In this document: in pieces, positions 1 through 12,634 of the stretch
Position numbering within the stretch: the first letter of the stretch is position 1
Layout: every line of letters starts with the position of its first letter
NCBI RefSeq assembly: GCF_037975245.1
Contig: NC_092568.1
Location: forward strand, 29,330,001-29,394,000
DNA: 64,000 nt
Direction of reading: 5' to 3'
DNA from: Apostichopus japonicus
Taxonomy: Eukaryota; Echinodermata; Holothuroidea; Aspidochirotida; Stichopodidae
The notes under the pieces: generated by a model
Told to the model about the DNA's origin: nothing
Databases searched by the model: none
Seen by the model: the letters and a program-made list of their open reading frames with translations, nothing else
Made by a program: the position numbers and the translations under genes

Positions 1-398
1 ATGCAGTTTAAAGTACGATATATACTTCACATTTATCAATTATAAAACACTGTATGATCTGCAGCGCAAGTTTGTTAAATTATGTCATATGCTATCACTA
101 TGTTGTGGTTATTATTCCTTAGGTTTCCAGTTTTGTCAGGCGAGAAGGATCAACAAATCAGTGACAAACTATCACTGGTTTAAACGAAGGGATATTTACA
201 CCGGATCATTTTTGTTTATTCTGGTTGGTGTGTACGTTGTGTTATAGTTTAGCATCATGGACACAACATGATCAAATGTCTGTTCGGGCCTCTGCGGATT
301 GCCTAAATAATACTCTTACTTATACAGGTACATTGAGATAATTAACGTTGTGGACAATCCATCCTTCGAAAGTGGACCCATTAACCGATTTAACTTAC

Positions 399-877
399 CG
401 AAGTAAATTAGAGTTGAGGAAGTAGCCATTCCGATAGAGATGGCACCTAGTAGACAACCTATGTGAGTCAATTGTACCAGCATATAGTCATTTCTCAGTG
501 AACGAGATCCAACAAGCTTATAGAAGAGAATTGGACCAGCTACCTGTCCAACGACAGCTCCAACCTGACAACAAATACAACAATAAAACTGAACAGCAGG
601 TTGAAAAAAAAATGTTTAAGAAAAACAGGTTTCCTGAGAATGCAGCATACAATCAAAACAAATGTATAAGATTATACAATATCTACTTTGCAGTTTGTAA
701 TATGCTGCAGTGATATATCGGTGTATAATTTTACCAGATCGTATATGCCGAGTACTCCCGAGTATGTAAAATCATGGATAATGAGTGTGTAAACAGTTAT
801 CCGAGAACAAGTTATATCAGCTCCAAATACCGAGTACTTCCGAGTATCATCTTCATCATCGTCATCGTCATCATCGT

Positions 878-908
<31 letters not shown>

Positions 909-981
909 ATCATCATCATCGTCGTCATCGTCATCGCCATCGCCATCGTCATCGTCATCATCATCGTCATCATCGTCGTCG

Positions 982-1075
<94 letters not shown>

Positions 1076-2636
1076 TAGAAGACACTTCGACACGTCTTAA
1101 CGGTATATTACATTTAATTTAAAAACATAATTAATTAAATGTTAAGAAATTGAATACAATAGACATATTACTAAACTACTGCAAAGACCAGCACGTCAAT
1201 ACTACATACAAAGAGAATTGTTGAAGTCTTACCTGTCGTAATGCTATGAATATTCCATACGTAGTTGGAGCCCACTCAAATGGAGACCTTTGTGTATACA
1301 ACATCACAATGTTGCCCTCGGCTGTGATCGATAAAGCGAAATGTTAATAAACCAAAAAGTATATTTAATCATATAAAAACCTTAATAAATATCAGTTTCT
1401 TTTCGCCCCGATTATAGCAAATTTAGCATACGGATGATCTGCTGCTCACGAAATTAAATGTTGTCATCAAGTAAAAATGCCCCCCCCCCCAACCTATCCA
1501 AATGCTCCCTCTCGCAGTGTCTGCAGTGTCTTATTCGCTTACTGTGCTGATTTCACTAATGGCGGCCAGGGGTTTCCATTCCTACAAGTTCAAAAGGATC
1601 AAAAGTTTAAAACAACCTTAGTTGATGTTATACCACTCCCAAGCCACCGAAACACAAGCACACTATATAATGTCCATCGGAAATATTTATTCCTCTGCAC
1701 ATATAGAAAAAGTCCTACCTTCACCTGTTGAGTCCCACATAAGCACAAATCGGTCGTGATGTGGATTCTGTTATGGTGTGTAACTGACTACTTCACAAAT
1801 TTTTATTTATTTATATCTATACGGTGCCGGTTTATATATTAATGTGTACCTACCCATGAATGTTCCAGTAGAAACAACATTCTTAATTGACGTCTTTTAC
1901 CGGCATCGCTTCCAGACAGTAATGTTTGAGCACCAGTCTTTATGTTTTGAACAATCTCACGTATAACACCACCGTCTGTTTTCGCTTTCTCCTTTTGCAC
2001 AACTACGTTTTCCACAAAGAAGTGAATCAGAGATACTGAGACAATAGAGCAAACAATACACACCACGAAGGCAGTTCTGTCAGACACCATGCCTGACGTC
2101 ACCATGCCTGCAATAGCACCCAGACCCATAAATGACATCGTCTTACTGAGCCTTTCCGTCCGGGATTCTTCCAGAGTGGTGTCGGTGATGTAGTTAGATA
2201 TGGAAGTCATGAACGACATCATCCCACCGCTGCCACCAAGGAAGAGGCCAGCTAATACTAAATACCCCCACCACAATCCGACAGACGTGGCTTGAATTAG
2301 TAATACAATCGCGAACAAGAGCAACCCGACACACGGGAGTAACATGACTGGTTTCCGTCCTATCCGATCGCTGGCTGCTCCTAAAATTAATGACATCACA
2401 GCTCCGGGGACGTCAGTTGAGACAGACTGCATCGTCATGTATTGGGACGCCTCCGCTTGAACTTTGTCCTGAATCTCGGGATGCTTATTGATATCGGCAC
2501 ACACGGATGCGTCATGATCCCGGACACATATGCGCTGGAGGATCATGTTCTGTGTGACTGGCCATTGGATCACGATACCAAATATATACGAAAATAGGCA
2601 AATTGGTAAGACGTTTCTACGTAAGAAGTCTTTCAT
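399..2636 (-). CDS. SLC46/PCFT-like major facilitator transporter, partial
   Basis: Three exons read on the minus strand: 2636-1850 (the exon itself starts at an acceptor near 2682), 1321-1233 and 564-399. Phases agree at both junctions: exon 1 ends with one spare base and exon 2 supplies two, and exon 2 to exon 3 is phase 0. Exon 1 holds a first membrane helix (PICLFSYIFGIVIQW), an extracellular loop with cysteines, and the MFS motif A, GAASDRIGRKP, followed by several more helices. Exon 2 has LYTQRSPFEWAPTTYG, typical of SLC46 around helix 7, and exon 3 encodes two further helices. SLC46 members are proton-coupled folate/heme or drug-like solute transporters in plasma or lysosomal membrane; which paralogue this is cannot be told. 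I place the start at the Met of MKDFLRRN because the frame upstream has no ATG before the acceptor; an upstream coding exon is possible. The C-terminal third lies beyond the left edge: I saw no acceptable exon in 1-398. Confidence 0.85.
847..1074. repeat. ATC/GTC trinucleotide microsatellite
   Basis: About 228 bp of TCATCG/TCGTCG-type repeat that becomes a pure (ATC)n run from about 982. It lies in the 668-bp intron between exons 2 and 3 of the SLC46-like gene. All six frames stay open here, which produces spurious poly-Asp, poly-His, poly-Met and poly-Ile reading frames. Confidence 0.95.
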
Positions 2637-2689
2637 GATTGAACTATTGAACGCCGAACGACCTCGATCGGTGACTCCCAATCTGATAG

Positions 2690-4490
2690 AAAAATGTGAA
2701 AATCAGAAACTACATTTCAAACCAGAAATCATGAATTTGAGAATATGAGGATGTTATATTGTTACCTGTCACAGTTAGTAATATAATATCGGTGCATATC
2801 AAAATTATATATTCGACATGCCGAATCTATTCTAAAAACTTCGAGTCCTTAACGACCGACCCACTAAGAAAATATTGTCGCTCAGTCACTTTAGGTAGCG
2901 CTTTCTCGCTCGTACATTTCATAAAAGAGGAACAACAGTGAACATGTACACGGGTGTGTTACGTAATAGACATAGTTCAGATGCGGATGTAATAGCCATG
3001 TGATTGAAGTTGCATACATTGCAACAGCTATGTTTTTATTTTAGCATCCTTATACAATCTTGCATTGAAACACGTTCAGCTGTAGTCTGTGTAAATCGTC
3101 ATTATTTGTTGATGTGCATGACCTCAGTGGAATGGTTCTGATAAAAAACGTTATATATATCATCAATGGTTCAGAATTTTAAACACTGATGATTAAAGGA
3201 TTTTTTAGTACACAGACAAGGACAAAAAATGATATGACCGGAAGACCGGAAGGACTGGATCCCATTTTCACTATATAATTCCTTTAAGAAGAAGAAACAA
3301 CCTTCGACGGTCAATGATATAAATCTGTCATTATGCGGAGTTTTGTGGAATGGACCTGTCACATGTAAAAAATAACAGTGTTAAACTGGAAATAACTGTA
3401 TTTGCATACAATACATGTAATTGTAGTGCGCGGTGTTGATATTCAATCGAGGGATATTCAATCGAGGGTCTTGGTTACTGCGACCCTTTTGACGTTTTTT
3501 TTCGGTCATGAAAAGCTAGGTTGGCGTTTGGTCCTTTAACGTAGACCAAGACTATATGCTATGTTGTGTAATGTTTTTAAAGAGAATTCTAGCTAACATG
3601 CGCCTGAAATACAAACGAAGAAAACGTGACTAAAACCATCACATATTTACGGAAAACCAAGCTCATTAACGGATGTCAATCACTGCAATCATCCGGTTTC
3701 GGACGTGAAAGAGAATACACAGAGTATTGGACACCGATTGGTGTAATTGAACAATATTATTGTATCCTCGCCTAGTTAGCGAAATTTAACGAACATTCAA
3801 TGGATTTTACCGAAGGCCTGGTAGTATTATATGTAAGTAGTGATATAACACTGACATTCAACACAAAACCAGATTCCGCCATTGTACAAATGCATATATA
3901 GTTAACATTCATATCCACATAAAATTTATGCAAATAATTGCTACATATACTCCTAACAGTTATGTAAATTCACTCTCATATACATGTGTGTTTGCCCATC
4001 CGAAACATATTTTTTGCATCGGAAAATGTGCAAACTTTTTGCTTTCATTCAACGTTTCAGTTTTGTTGAAATTTTGCAATCTATTGCAACAATTTGCATC
4101 TAAGCCCCCGTAATTAACCATATTTTCCAATGTCCCCCCATTTATTTGCTTGGGGGTGGAATATTTTTCAGCCCCCTCCCCCCATATATTTGGACGACAA
4201 TCGTAATGTCTTGTGTAAGAGAAGAATTTCCAAGGATTCAGTTGAGCCCATCTTTGTATAGGGGTTCTAAATGCATCACACTGCACCATTTGATGTCTAA
4301 AAGTGCCCAATTTTCCGGGGTCATTACCCGATCAACCCCTAGATAGCTCACTCCTTAGGCGCAAACCCTCCTCGGTATCGTAATCATTTTACTTCATCAA
4401 CCACATATCAGGCCTTCTTTAACATACTATAACGAGGGGCCGTGGCTCCCATACGGTCCAATCATTCAGCTCATTTAGTCTCGATACAGG
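2690..4490. other. Intergenic, no gene seen
   Basis: No coding signal on either strand. It contains a tandem 16-bp duplication (GATATTCAATCGAGGG, about 3438-3469) and a C/G-rich patch at 4130-4190 that resembles the end of one of the MITEs found nearby. Confidence 0.6.
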
Positions 4491-4494
4491 TTTC

Positions 4495-4650
4495 CAGGGG
4501 CGTAGCCAGGATTTTCAAAGCTGTAGGCACTATCTGAGCGGAGCGCCACCATCGGTTGGCGCGGAGCGTACAAGAAAATTTTTGGTTTTATAAACCCCCC
4601 AGATGGCCGGAAACGGCCCTTCCCGAGTGTTCATTCTGGTTCCCTGGCCA
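4495..4650 (+). mobile_element. hAT-like element, left end with hairpin module
   Basis: It starts CAGGGGCGTAGCCAGG, a terminal sequence shared with the inverted end at 6551-6565. The hairpin module (CTATCTGAGCGGAGCGCC ... GGTTGGCGCGGAGCGTAC) begins 35 bp inside. The 8 bases flanking this end do not match those flanking 6565, so the two ends probably belong to different or rearranged copies. The right end of this copy is not identified. Confidence 0.6.
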
Positions 4651-4899
4651 GATGCTAACTTGAGACACCTCTTTCAATATCACTTTTAAACCCAAAAACA
4701 AACGAGTTAATATAGTACGTTATGCAATATTATACAACACCTTATTGTATTCTGGTCATTTGATTGGTCAAATTGCTCGTTTATTGCATGCAAAATCCGC
4801 TCTATTCCACTCTATGAAATAGAACCATGGGTTATATTTTTTATAGCACTTTTTTCAATAGTAAGATCAGAGAAACCTGTCTGTTCAAAACAATCTGTT

Positions 4900-5090
4900 G
4901 CATGAGTGCATTTTACCCGTCTTAATATATATAATATGTTGTATAAAACAAATATTGAATGGTTTTTCCATTCGTGCAATAGTGCAAATATTCATGAGTT
5001 GGAAGATGTAATGTCCCATTCAACGAGGCGCAGCCGAGTTGAATGGAACATTGCACTCATAACCATTCATTATTTGTATACTACATAATG
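4900..5090. repeat. Fold-back element with ATTCAAC hairpin
   Basis: The outer arms AAATATTGAATGGTTT and the inverse of AACCATTCATTATTT enclose a short hairpin, ATTCAACGAGGCGCAGCCGA followed by GTTGAAT. A degraded relative (CACGAGGCGCAGTG ... TCGTTGAATGGAAC) lies near 23810-23860. It appears non-coding. Confidence 0.6.
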
Positions 5091-5338
5091 CATTTAAAAT
5101 TAGCAAGGTACATGTACGGAGTAGTCTTACTTTTCAAATTGTGATACTTGTAGATACAAAGAAAGGCCAGAATTGTCTTTGATACAACTAAAGCCAGTAA
5201 TTGTCTTTGCTACAACTGTAACTAGTAAATGTTTTAAGTTAGCCTAATAAGAGAAGGCGAGAGCTATCCGACGATTGCCATCTGATGCAAATATCTTCAG
5301 CACAGCATCAACGTCAATTGCAAAGTCTCTGTGGATGT

Positions 5339-6104
5339 CAGTAGAGTAGCCAGGATTTTTTTTCAGTGGGGGGGGGGCGCTGGGGGGTTGACCATTTCCC
5401 GGGTGGGCGTCTTGTAACTATCTAAGCGGAGCGCCACCATCGGTTGGCGCGAAGCGTACCAAGAAAATTTCAGATTTCAATATCTGCCAGATCGCTGGAG
5501 ATGGCACTTGCCAGGCTGGATAACAGCTATCTAGTTGCGTAATTTCGGGAGAAAATTACAAATTCGTCACTCAGGAAATCTGCAATAAAGTTCATGCAGC
5601 CTTAATTTTTGGTGAATTATTTCAGTTATTAGAGATTCCAATTGACATCAACATTAGAACCCAGTACAAGTTGACAAATGATGGGGCGAACTGGGAACCC
5701 CAGCCCCATTTTGCCCTATGTTTGGATAGAATACCCCTCATTTGTTCAACCCATGACAACTAACAATCTGTGAATAAGTTTACTTCGAAATGGGCACATT
5801 ATATTGCAACAAGTCGGTCAAGGAATGACCCCAGGGCCTTAGATATAGGCCTATAGGAACGATACCCCAAAATGTCCCCGGACATACTATAGGTGAAGGA
5901 AGCTATCCGCCGCGACTGCATGTGCGACTGCGGTCGAAGGGTCGTTCATGAGTGGTCATCATGGAGATTCGAGACCGTTCAGACCAGTAATATATTTTTC
6001 GCACATGCAATTTTTTTTCGACACCCAAAATCCCAGTGGGAGGGCGACAAGCTTTCATGGGGGCTGTCTCACCCACGCCCCCCCCCCCCTTGGTTACACC
6101 ACTG
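5339..6104 (+). mobile_element. hAT-type MITE, 766 bp, 8-bp target duplication
   Basis: The left end is CAGTAGAGTAGCCAGG and the right end, read inwards, is CAGTGGTGTAACCAAGG; both lead into G-runs. Flanks are GTGGATGT (5331-5338) and GTGGATTT (6105-6112), an 8-bp duplication with one mismatch, the size hAT transposases make. It carries the shared hairpin module at 5418-5470. No transposase reading frame, so non-autonomous. Confidence 0.75.
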
Positions 6105-6550
6105 GTGGATTTGCATGAGTGCCAAACCGCTGAATTTCTCTTCATTCATTGTAGAACGCACGTAGTTTTTTATTCTGCGCATTGCGCTGAAAGACCTTTC
6201 AGCATTTGCCGAAGCTATTGGCATAGTTAATCATGGTTAGTATTAATTAGATGTTAAAAACCTGACAAGATCGGATCCTAGTCTTTTTCGGCGGGAAGAG
6301 TGTTAAATGAAACGGCACGCGATAGAAATTACAGCCTAGATGACAGAAGAATAGGTCACCCAATTTAGCCATATTCTTGCTACGTTCATTTCAATAGTTT
6401 TTCCTGTCTAGACTCTTAAACTCGTCCAGCAAGCTTATGGATTTTGAATTATGGGTGTTTAAAAAAAAAAGATAACTTGGCCAAAAAAATTGTGGGCCCG
6501 GGCCTACAAACTGGCTACGCCCTGTAGGCCCGGGCCTACAGTGCTACATA

Positions 6551-6565
6551 CTGGCTACGCCCCTG
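6551..6565 (-). mobile_element. Isolated hAT-like terminal sequence
   Basis: CTGGCTACGCCCCTG is the inverse of the 4495 terminus. A second shorter copy, CTGGCTACGCCCTG, lies at 6511-6524 within a duplicated GGCCCGGGCCTACA stretch. This suggests two nested or tandem element ends. Confidence 0.55.
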
Positions 6566-7500
6566 GTTTCATAGGGAGAGGCATGACTATATATAATCAC
6601 TAAAATAGGTATAGCGTTTATATGCAGGCTTACCTTAGGCCTATCATGAACATATGAAAGTGTCAGAACCTGAAATCCGTTATCATGATAACACACAATA
6701 ATAGGTCGTTTGTATTTTGTACTATAGTCAAAATCGAATGCTGAAAATAAGCATTTTGTAATTACGTGGGGGATTTCAACCTGATATTTGGATCTTACCT
6801 TTATGAAGAAAAAACGGTGGTGCTTGGTATGTATCCAATATTCTTGGAAGCTAAAACAGAATTTGAAGATCCCACTCTTCGTTGAACACAAGCTTTGACA
6901 AGAATGATTACAGTAAAAGATTTTAAAAAAAAGTGTGACTTGGACAACAAGTCATTGATACAGTGTTAGTCACTAATGATGCAACAATTCTTTGATACAC
7001 ACGTGTATATACCGTACTGTACGGATCTGGTACAGTTATCCTATGAATAGAGATTGTGTGCAATCGAGGGGGAAGGATTTGCTCGCTCACTTTAGTACCT
7101 GCGTGACTATGCAAACAGATTTAAGATAACAATCCATGGAAGCCATGAACTACCTCCGCAGCGATAGGGTCATTGTTGTTATCTGCCAATACCTATGGAT
7201 GCAAGTGGATGCCATAAAAATATAATCAAGAAGTGTCACACGGTATTGGTTATTTACCCATTTAAAAAGTCACCAAAAATAGAGCCTACGCACAAAAATG
7301 AAACGATGATCATAGTGCTGATACAATTTCAGTTCCAGCTTTCTACATTGAACAGAAAGCTACGCCCTCAAACTAAAACAAGGCTCGAAGTGCTTCCTGA
7401 ACAGTGCAAACACGTTGCTTGAGTAAATAACATGATAAAAAATTTGAGGAAAGCAGCACTACAGGCTCTTGTTACAATATCAGTTGTTCAATAGTATGAG
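6566..7500. other. Intergenic, no gene seen
   Basis: AT-rich unique-looking sequence with no supported exon. The last few hundred bases are the likely promoter region of the downstream UQCC3-like gene. Confidence 0.5.
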
Positions 7501-7637
7501 AAGTGATTCTAGTTCAGTGCGCCCAGCTTTTATTCAACAACAGCAGAGAAATTAATTTCTGTGAGTGCGAACATCAGTCGCACTCGGCTTACTTCGTTTC
7601 CCTTATTTTTCTGCCTTTGTACCAATTATCCATCACA

Positions 7638-8484
7638 ATGAGTTCTCGTTCCCTTGTCGCAGTAGCTCTCATTTCATTATCAGGGTTCGGTGGTTGGCTT
7701 CTAATGAGAGGTATATCACCATCAACAGAAGAACTCAAGAAGGTAGCCTCATATTGTTTTAATGCACGGATGGGTTTCGCTACATTGGTACTGTGTTACA
7801 TAATCGGCTAATTTAGGCAGCGTGCTGGTGGATTGTGGGATGTACTGATTACCAAACATTAATTTTGTGTCCAAGGTCGTTAGGAATGTTCGCTTTAATG
7901 CTTTGACTGTCATGCGTATTCCTTAATCTACAGTATGTATAGGCTAACGAGATTTTAAATGTTTTGTCTGTTTCATAATCATAGAGAATACTCTCCCATT
8001 AACCTTCTCACTTTTGTGTGTGCTTCATACATAACTTAGTCGGCTAACAATAGGATCCCCAACTCATAGGACTGTAAGCACTTGGATGTGTCATGAATAC
8101 CTCTTCATCTAAAGACAGACAGAAACTTTAAGGATAATATTTGATATGTGTCCATGATTTACTTTCAGTTATGTCATAAACTTACTACAGAGGACAATAA
8201 AAATTTCAAATGCATAACCATGGTCATTCAAACTTTAGTTAACAAACCTTTCGTAAGATGATTTGATATACATCATATGGTATCAGTATTGCTTTGACAA
8301 TTTTGTAGTTCTTTTCTGAAATGAATTATTACTGTTTGTTTTAAATCAATTACAACAGAAACTACCTGAAGGCAATCCAGTTAATTATTCACAATCACAA
8401 AGAGATGCCCAGAAGTTAATGGATGCCCTGAGGGCTGCAGCTGATAATCCAGAACCGATTTACAAAACTTGGAAAAAAGATTGA
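7638..8484 (+). CDS. UQCC3: UQCC3-like complex III assembly factor
   Basis: Two exons, 7638-7742 and 8359-8484, join in phase 0 (AAG|GTAGCC ... ACAACAG|AAA) to give a 76-residue protein. Residues 5-25 form one hydrophobic helix (SLVAVALISLSGFGGWLLMRG); the rest is a soluble helix with KLPEGNPVNYSQSQRDAQKL and a WKKD end. Size, single N-terminal membrane span and the pattern ELKK-LPxxxP...RxAxKLMxALxxAA match UQCC3, a mitochondrial inner-membrane protein that stabilises cytochrome b during assembly of ubiquinol-cytochrome c reductase. The start is the only ATG preceding the helix and has a good context (CACAATGAG). Family assignment rests on pattern recognition of a short protein, so other small mitochondrial assembly factors remain possible. 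The intron is 616 bp and unremarkable. Confidence 0.8.
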
Positions 8485-10080
8485 AGAAGCAATGACAACC
8501 TGAAATGGTGAGAAAAGAAGATTCAGAGGATGAAGCCAAACTACATATCATCACAAGACATACAATAACTTATAGTGAAGTTCAAATTTCACCAACAAAT
8601 ATCTTGCAATTGAACTTATCTCCATAGACAAGTGAACCACAGTAATTTATAGCTTCATTGCATGATTTTTTTCAAGGAAGACTTTACTGTAGATGTTGGA
8701 TTCCAGGGGAGGTATAAAAGTACAGTAGCATTAATTACCTTTATTTCAAAGTGCATTGATATAATATTGAATATCTTTTGCCAGCAGTATAGCTTCATGC
8801 TATTGGAGTGTTTGTGTGTGAGAGTACTGTATATGACATTAATAATCTGCAAATCCTTCAGAATAGTTGCACTCAATACGGCACATTACCGACACCAGGG
8901 GATACAAAACTGCAGATGGCAGTTATCAGTTAATTTAAAAAAAGAGAGTCATTGTATTTCTAAAAAGGTAAGAAAAATAAATATTATTCTGATTTTTGGA
9001 AAATTAGAAACAAAATTCAAATGATAAATTTGTATTCCCTTTATGACAGTCTCACATTCTATTAGACTGAACAAAAATGTGAGAGGAGTGAACGAGGAAC
9101 TAGCCATTTGTTACACTGACTGCTGTTAAGTTTGTCTTGCTCTTAGACTCCACTTATTTTACGTGTTATCATCTCATACGCAGAATTTTTTTTATTTTTT
9201 TTATTAGAAAAGACTGAAAATTGTCAGCAATTGTGGACAGCTTAAATTCATGGAGATGATTAAAGTAAAATTACAAGTTACATACTAACACTTCAAAATA
9301 TTTTTCTGTGAAGTTTATTAGAGGGCCTGACATTTTGGTCTCAAGCACGGAATCTTTTTCAAAGGTTTACAAAATATTTTTCTGATATCAACAGATACCA
9401 GAAGCATGAAATCACAGTAAGAAGCTGGGTATGGGAATAGATGATCTGCTAGTTCATAATTAATATAAATGTGCTAATAGTGGCAGGGTTGGCAGCAATT
9501 GCGGAAGCAAAGTTCTGAGAGTAAAGTTAAAGAGTACAGTACATAAAACTAGTTATTACTGAATGTATTTTACAAAATATATATTTATATCATTGTAAAT
9601 CATCAAACAATAATACAGAACAAGCTTTTATTTCATACTTGTGACAAGTACTGACATCTTATTCTTAATATCATGTCTCAGGGAGATGTCAACTTTAACT
9701 GTCACCTCCAATGGAAGGTATATATTAAAGGAGCTGTCAAATGTCAGCCATAGTGTCTCAATATTACATGTAACATATATATATATATATATATATGAAT
9801 AATCACATAAATAGTTTGCAGTGAACATAGAAAGGAGTCATATTTGAATTGTGACCTCAATAAAAGTTGTCTCTGCAATAAATACAACCATGTCAGTGTT
9901 ATGTGTTATTTGAGGTGTAGATTTTGGAAGATGTTATTAGAACAAATATTGAGGACATATCTTTATCTCAAATAACCTTGGCCCTCATCAGAAACAGTTT
10001 TGGGATCTTTAAAAAGCCTTAAATCTATTTGTCCAAAAGCACCGTAGGATAATTAAGTTTCTAATATTCCTAGCTATTGA
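8485..10080. other. UQCC3 3' region and intergenic
   Basis: AT-rich sequence with no supported exon. A short TA microsatellite lies at about 9772-9795. Poly(A)-type AATAAA signals occur, for example near 8976 and 9860, but which one ends UQCC3 cannot be told. Confidence 0.5.
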
Positions 10081-10086
10081 TCTTGT

Positions 10087-12080
10087 TCACTTGAAATGAC
10101 CTATGACCTCCACCAAAAGTAAAGCTGTAAAATGTTTGCATATTGCAAGTTTTATTTTATGTTGCAATCAGTGCAATGGTCTGAAAACATCAAATACATA
10201 CTGTACTTCAAATTTTAAGACATGTAGGATAGGGCCATCACCCAATTGTGAGGCATTTAACTCCTCAAGTTTAACTGGGTTAGCGTTTCTAACATTAAGT
10301 GATAAACCTTTGTACTGCATGGAACAATGACTCGATGGTAAAACAGTCTCAGTTTTCAAAATATATTGTACAAAGCTTGTGAAAGGAGTTACAGTACAGT
10401 GTATATTAGTCTGACTGCCAGCTTTATAGCTTCATTCCTTTTGAAAAGCGTGCAGTTATATGACCTTATAAATGTGCAGTACAATAATTTATGACGTACT
10501 GCCTCAACACGGAATTTGAAACAAAATGGCAAAGTATATATAAAAACCAGAATGCAAAAATGCATTGTGGTTTCGATAATGTAACATCAGCAGTTTTCTT
10601 CATGAATCTGACGTAATGTACAGTGAGGGTGTACATGTTTACAAGGGTTTTACGATTTGACCTCTGATGACCCCAATGCCCTCCACCAAAAACACTAGGC
10701 TTCTTTTAAACAATGTGGTACTCCTTCACATTAAATATGAGGTCTGCCCATGATTCCCTTCTTGAGATATCGTGTTTACGAGGTTTTCATAATTTGACCC
10801 CTGGTGACCCCAAATGACCTCCACCAAAAACAATAGGCTCCTTGTACTCAATGTGGTTCTTTTATTCATCAAATATGAAATTGGTCATACCTTCTCTTCT
10901 TGAGATATCGTGTTTGCAAGGTTTTCACAATTTGACCCCTGGTGACCCCAAATAACCTTTGACCTCCACCAAAAACAATATGCTTCTTGTACTCAATGTG
11001 ATACTTCTAAGCACTACATATGAAATCTGTCTGACCTTCCCTTCTTGAGATATCGTGTTTACAAGCTGGGCGTCACAAACGCACTCACACACCCACATAC
11101 ACACACATACGCCATCATGAATGCATAGGTTATGATTATCATCGATACAGAAGCCCTTGGAACTTGACAAACCTTCTCATCCCTTGCACAATCATTCTCT
11201 TAAAGATCATCAGTACAACCCCCCATCCCCCTCCCCCACCAATATGCTAGATACATCATATTACTGCTATGCTTGCTCAAACTCTAACAAGTAATTCTCT
11301 TCCACCCTCAGGTGTACTCTGTATTGAGATGTTTATTTGTCCAAAAGAATACTTTTTAATGTCTGTAAATAATGTGGAAGATCAGAACTTCACTTAGGTG
11401 GATCTACATACAGTACCACTACTACAAATGAGGTTCAACTAGGCTTTACTTTTGGAGGCTATGTGTTTCCTAGGTTTTCAGACTTTTGATCTCTCCTGAC
11501 TTCCAATGGCCTTTGACACTTACCAAGCCAATAGGGATCTTGTACTTTACTAAGGTGGATAGAAATACAATGTGGAGTTCTTGCAAGCTTTACTGTTTGA
11601 ATAATTGTGTTTACAAGGTTTTCAGACTTTGACCTCTTATTACCATTGCCCTTCATGTGAAACATTATAGGTTTCTTGAAGTAATTTTGGTGAATCTACA
11701 CACTACGCAAGAAGTTTCACCAAGCTGTGCTATTGCAGTTATAATATAAGCTTTTCAGACTTGGAGCTCTGGTGGCCTCAAATGACCTTTGATTTCCACA
11801 GAAAACAAAAAGTTTCTTGCATCGCTAAGGTGAATCCACATACAAAGTCTGAGCTTCATCCAAGTTTTAGTATAGGAGGTACCATGCAAAACACATTTTT
11901 CATATTGACCACAAATGACCTTTGAACTCCACAAAAACAACAGGGTTCTTGAACTTCTATAGGTAAGTAGGTGACTACATGCTGTGCATGACGGTCACCT
12001 ATGCTTTTCTCTTTGGGAGTTGTCAAGGTTTTCAGACTTCCACATCTGGTGACCTAACATGACCTTTGCAAAAAACTAAC
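10087..12080 (-). repeat. 115-145 bp tandem repeat array carrying DR1 motifs
   Basis: Read on the minus strand, units run from CGATATCTCAAGAAGGGAAG through GTACAAGAAGCCTATTGTTTTTGG and a GGAGGTCAAAGGTCA-type motif to GGTCAAATTGTGAAAACCTTG. Unit boundaries are clear at about 10768, 10903 and 11047 (135 and 144 bp apart) and decay towards 12080. The array begins at CGCCCAGCTTGTAAACACGATATC, next to a TG-rich stretch (11070-11115), the same boundary seen at 19500 and 52080. DR1-like sites: 10097-10109, 10953-10965, 11916-11928. Confidence 0.8.
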
Positions 12081-12289
12081 TGTCCTGTACTCAAAAATGT
12101 TAGTTCAACTGACCTGTTTCTTCAGAGGCATACTAGTACACATATATATGAACACACAATACCCGCAAGGAATTAAGAAACCATTTTAAATTTACTCCAA
12201 TGTTACAAAAGCAAATACCATAGTCTACTGTACTCACACAATGATCTTAATTTTCTCCACTCTACATGCACTATTCTATTCATGATTTA

Positions 12290-12634
12290 TTAACTGTTTG
12301 TTGATTTCTGTTGTTGTAATCTGTTGGCAACAATTGTATGAAACTCTTGGACAAAAGCAGGATTCTTCTCTCCAAGATGTCTTACAAATGTGTCTTTTTC
12401 CTTCTCTGACCAATTGTTAAACCATTGTCCAAATAACTTTAATTGACACTGGAACATTGTCGGTGGCTTGTCTTTCACATGGAAGTTTTGCATAGCATCA
12501 AATAATGAGTCAACGTCAGGCGGTACTGCTTTGTTGACTAAATCTGTCATAAAATCTTGAAGCTGAAAACGTCTCCATTGAGTAAACCAGTGAACCACTG
12601 TTGATATTTCCTGCTCTGGCAAAGAATATGCCAT
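12290..12634 (-). CDS. C14orf119-like protein
   Basis: One uninterrupted coding exon, 114 residues, no signal peptide or membrane segment. The pattern of conserved tryptophans (VHWFTQW, FGQWFNNWSEKEKDTFVRHL), the central PPTMFQCQLKLF and the C-terminal FVQEFHTIVA match the small family of human C14orf119, whose biochemical role is not established. Immediately upstream of the ATG is a splice acceptor (ATTAACAG then ATTGTGGA), so the message probably has a 5' UTR exon; a matching donor (GAGAA|GTAAGT on this strand) lies at 13519-13514. The stop codon overlaps an AATAAA hexamer (TAATAAA at 12292-12286), which could be its poly(A) signal and would give an extremely short 3' UTR. The start is the first Met after the acceptor. 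Confidence 0.88.
   Translation of the reverse strand: MAYSLPEQEISTVVHWFTQWRRFQLQDFMTDLVNKAVPPDVDSLFDAMQNFHVKDKPPTMFQCQLKLFGQWFNNWSEKEKDTFVRHLGEKNPAFVQEFHTIVANRLQQQKSTNS

Noticed and set aside
1-398. A fourth SLC46-like exon at the left edge
   Set aside because: No acceptor followed by a membrane-protein frame in phase 1 could be found on the minus strand, so the rest of the gene is assumed to lie outside.
672-1100. Long open frames rich in Asp, His, Met or Ile
   Set aside because: They are translations of the ATC/GTC microsatellite in all frames and lie in an intron of the SLC46-like gene.
4495-6565. Single 2.07-kb transposon bounded by CAGGGGCGTAGCCAG and its inverse
   Set aside because: The 8-bp flanks differ (CAGGTTTC and GTTTCATA) and a complete separate element (5339-6104) lies inside. 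Two unrelated ends are more likely than one unit.
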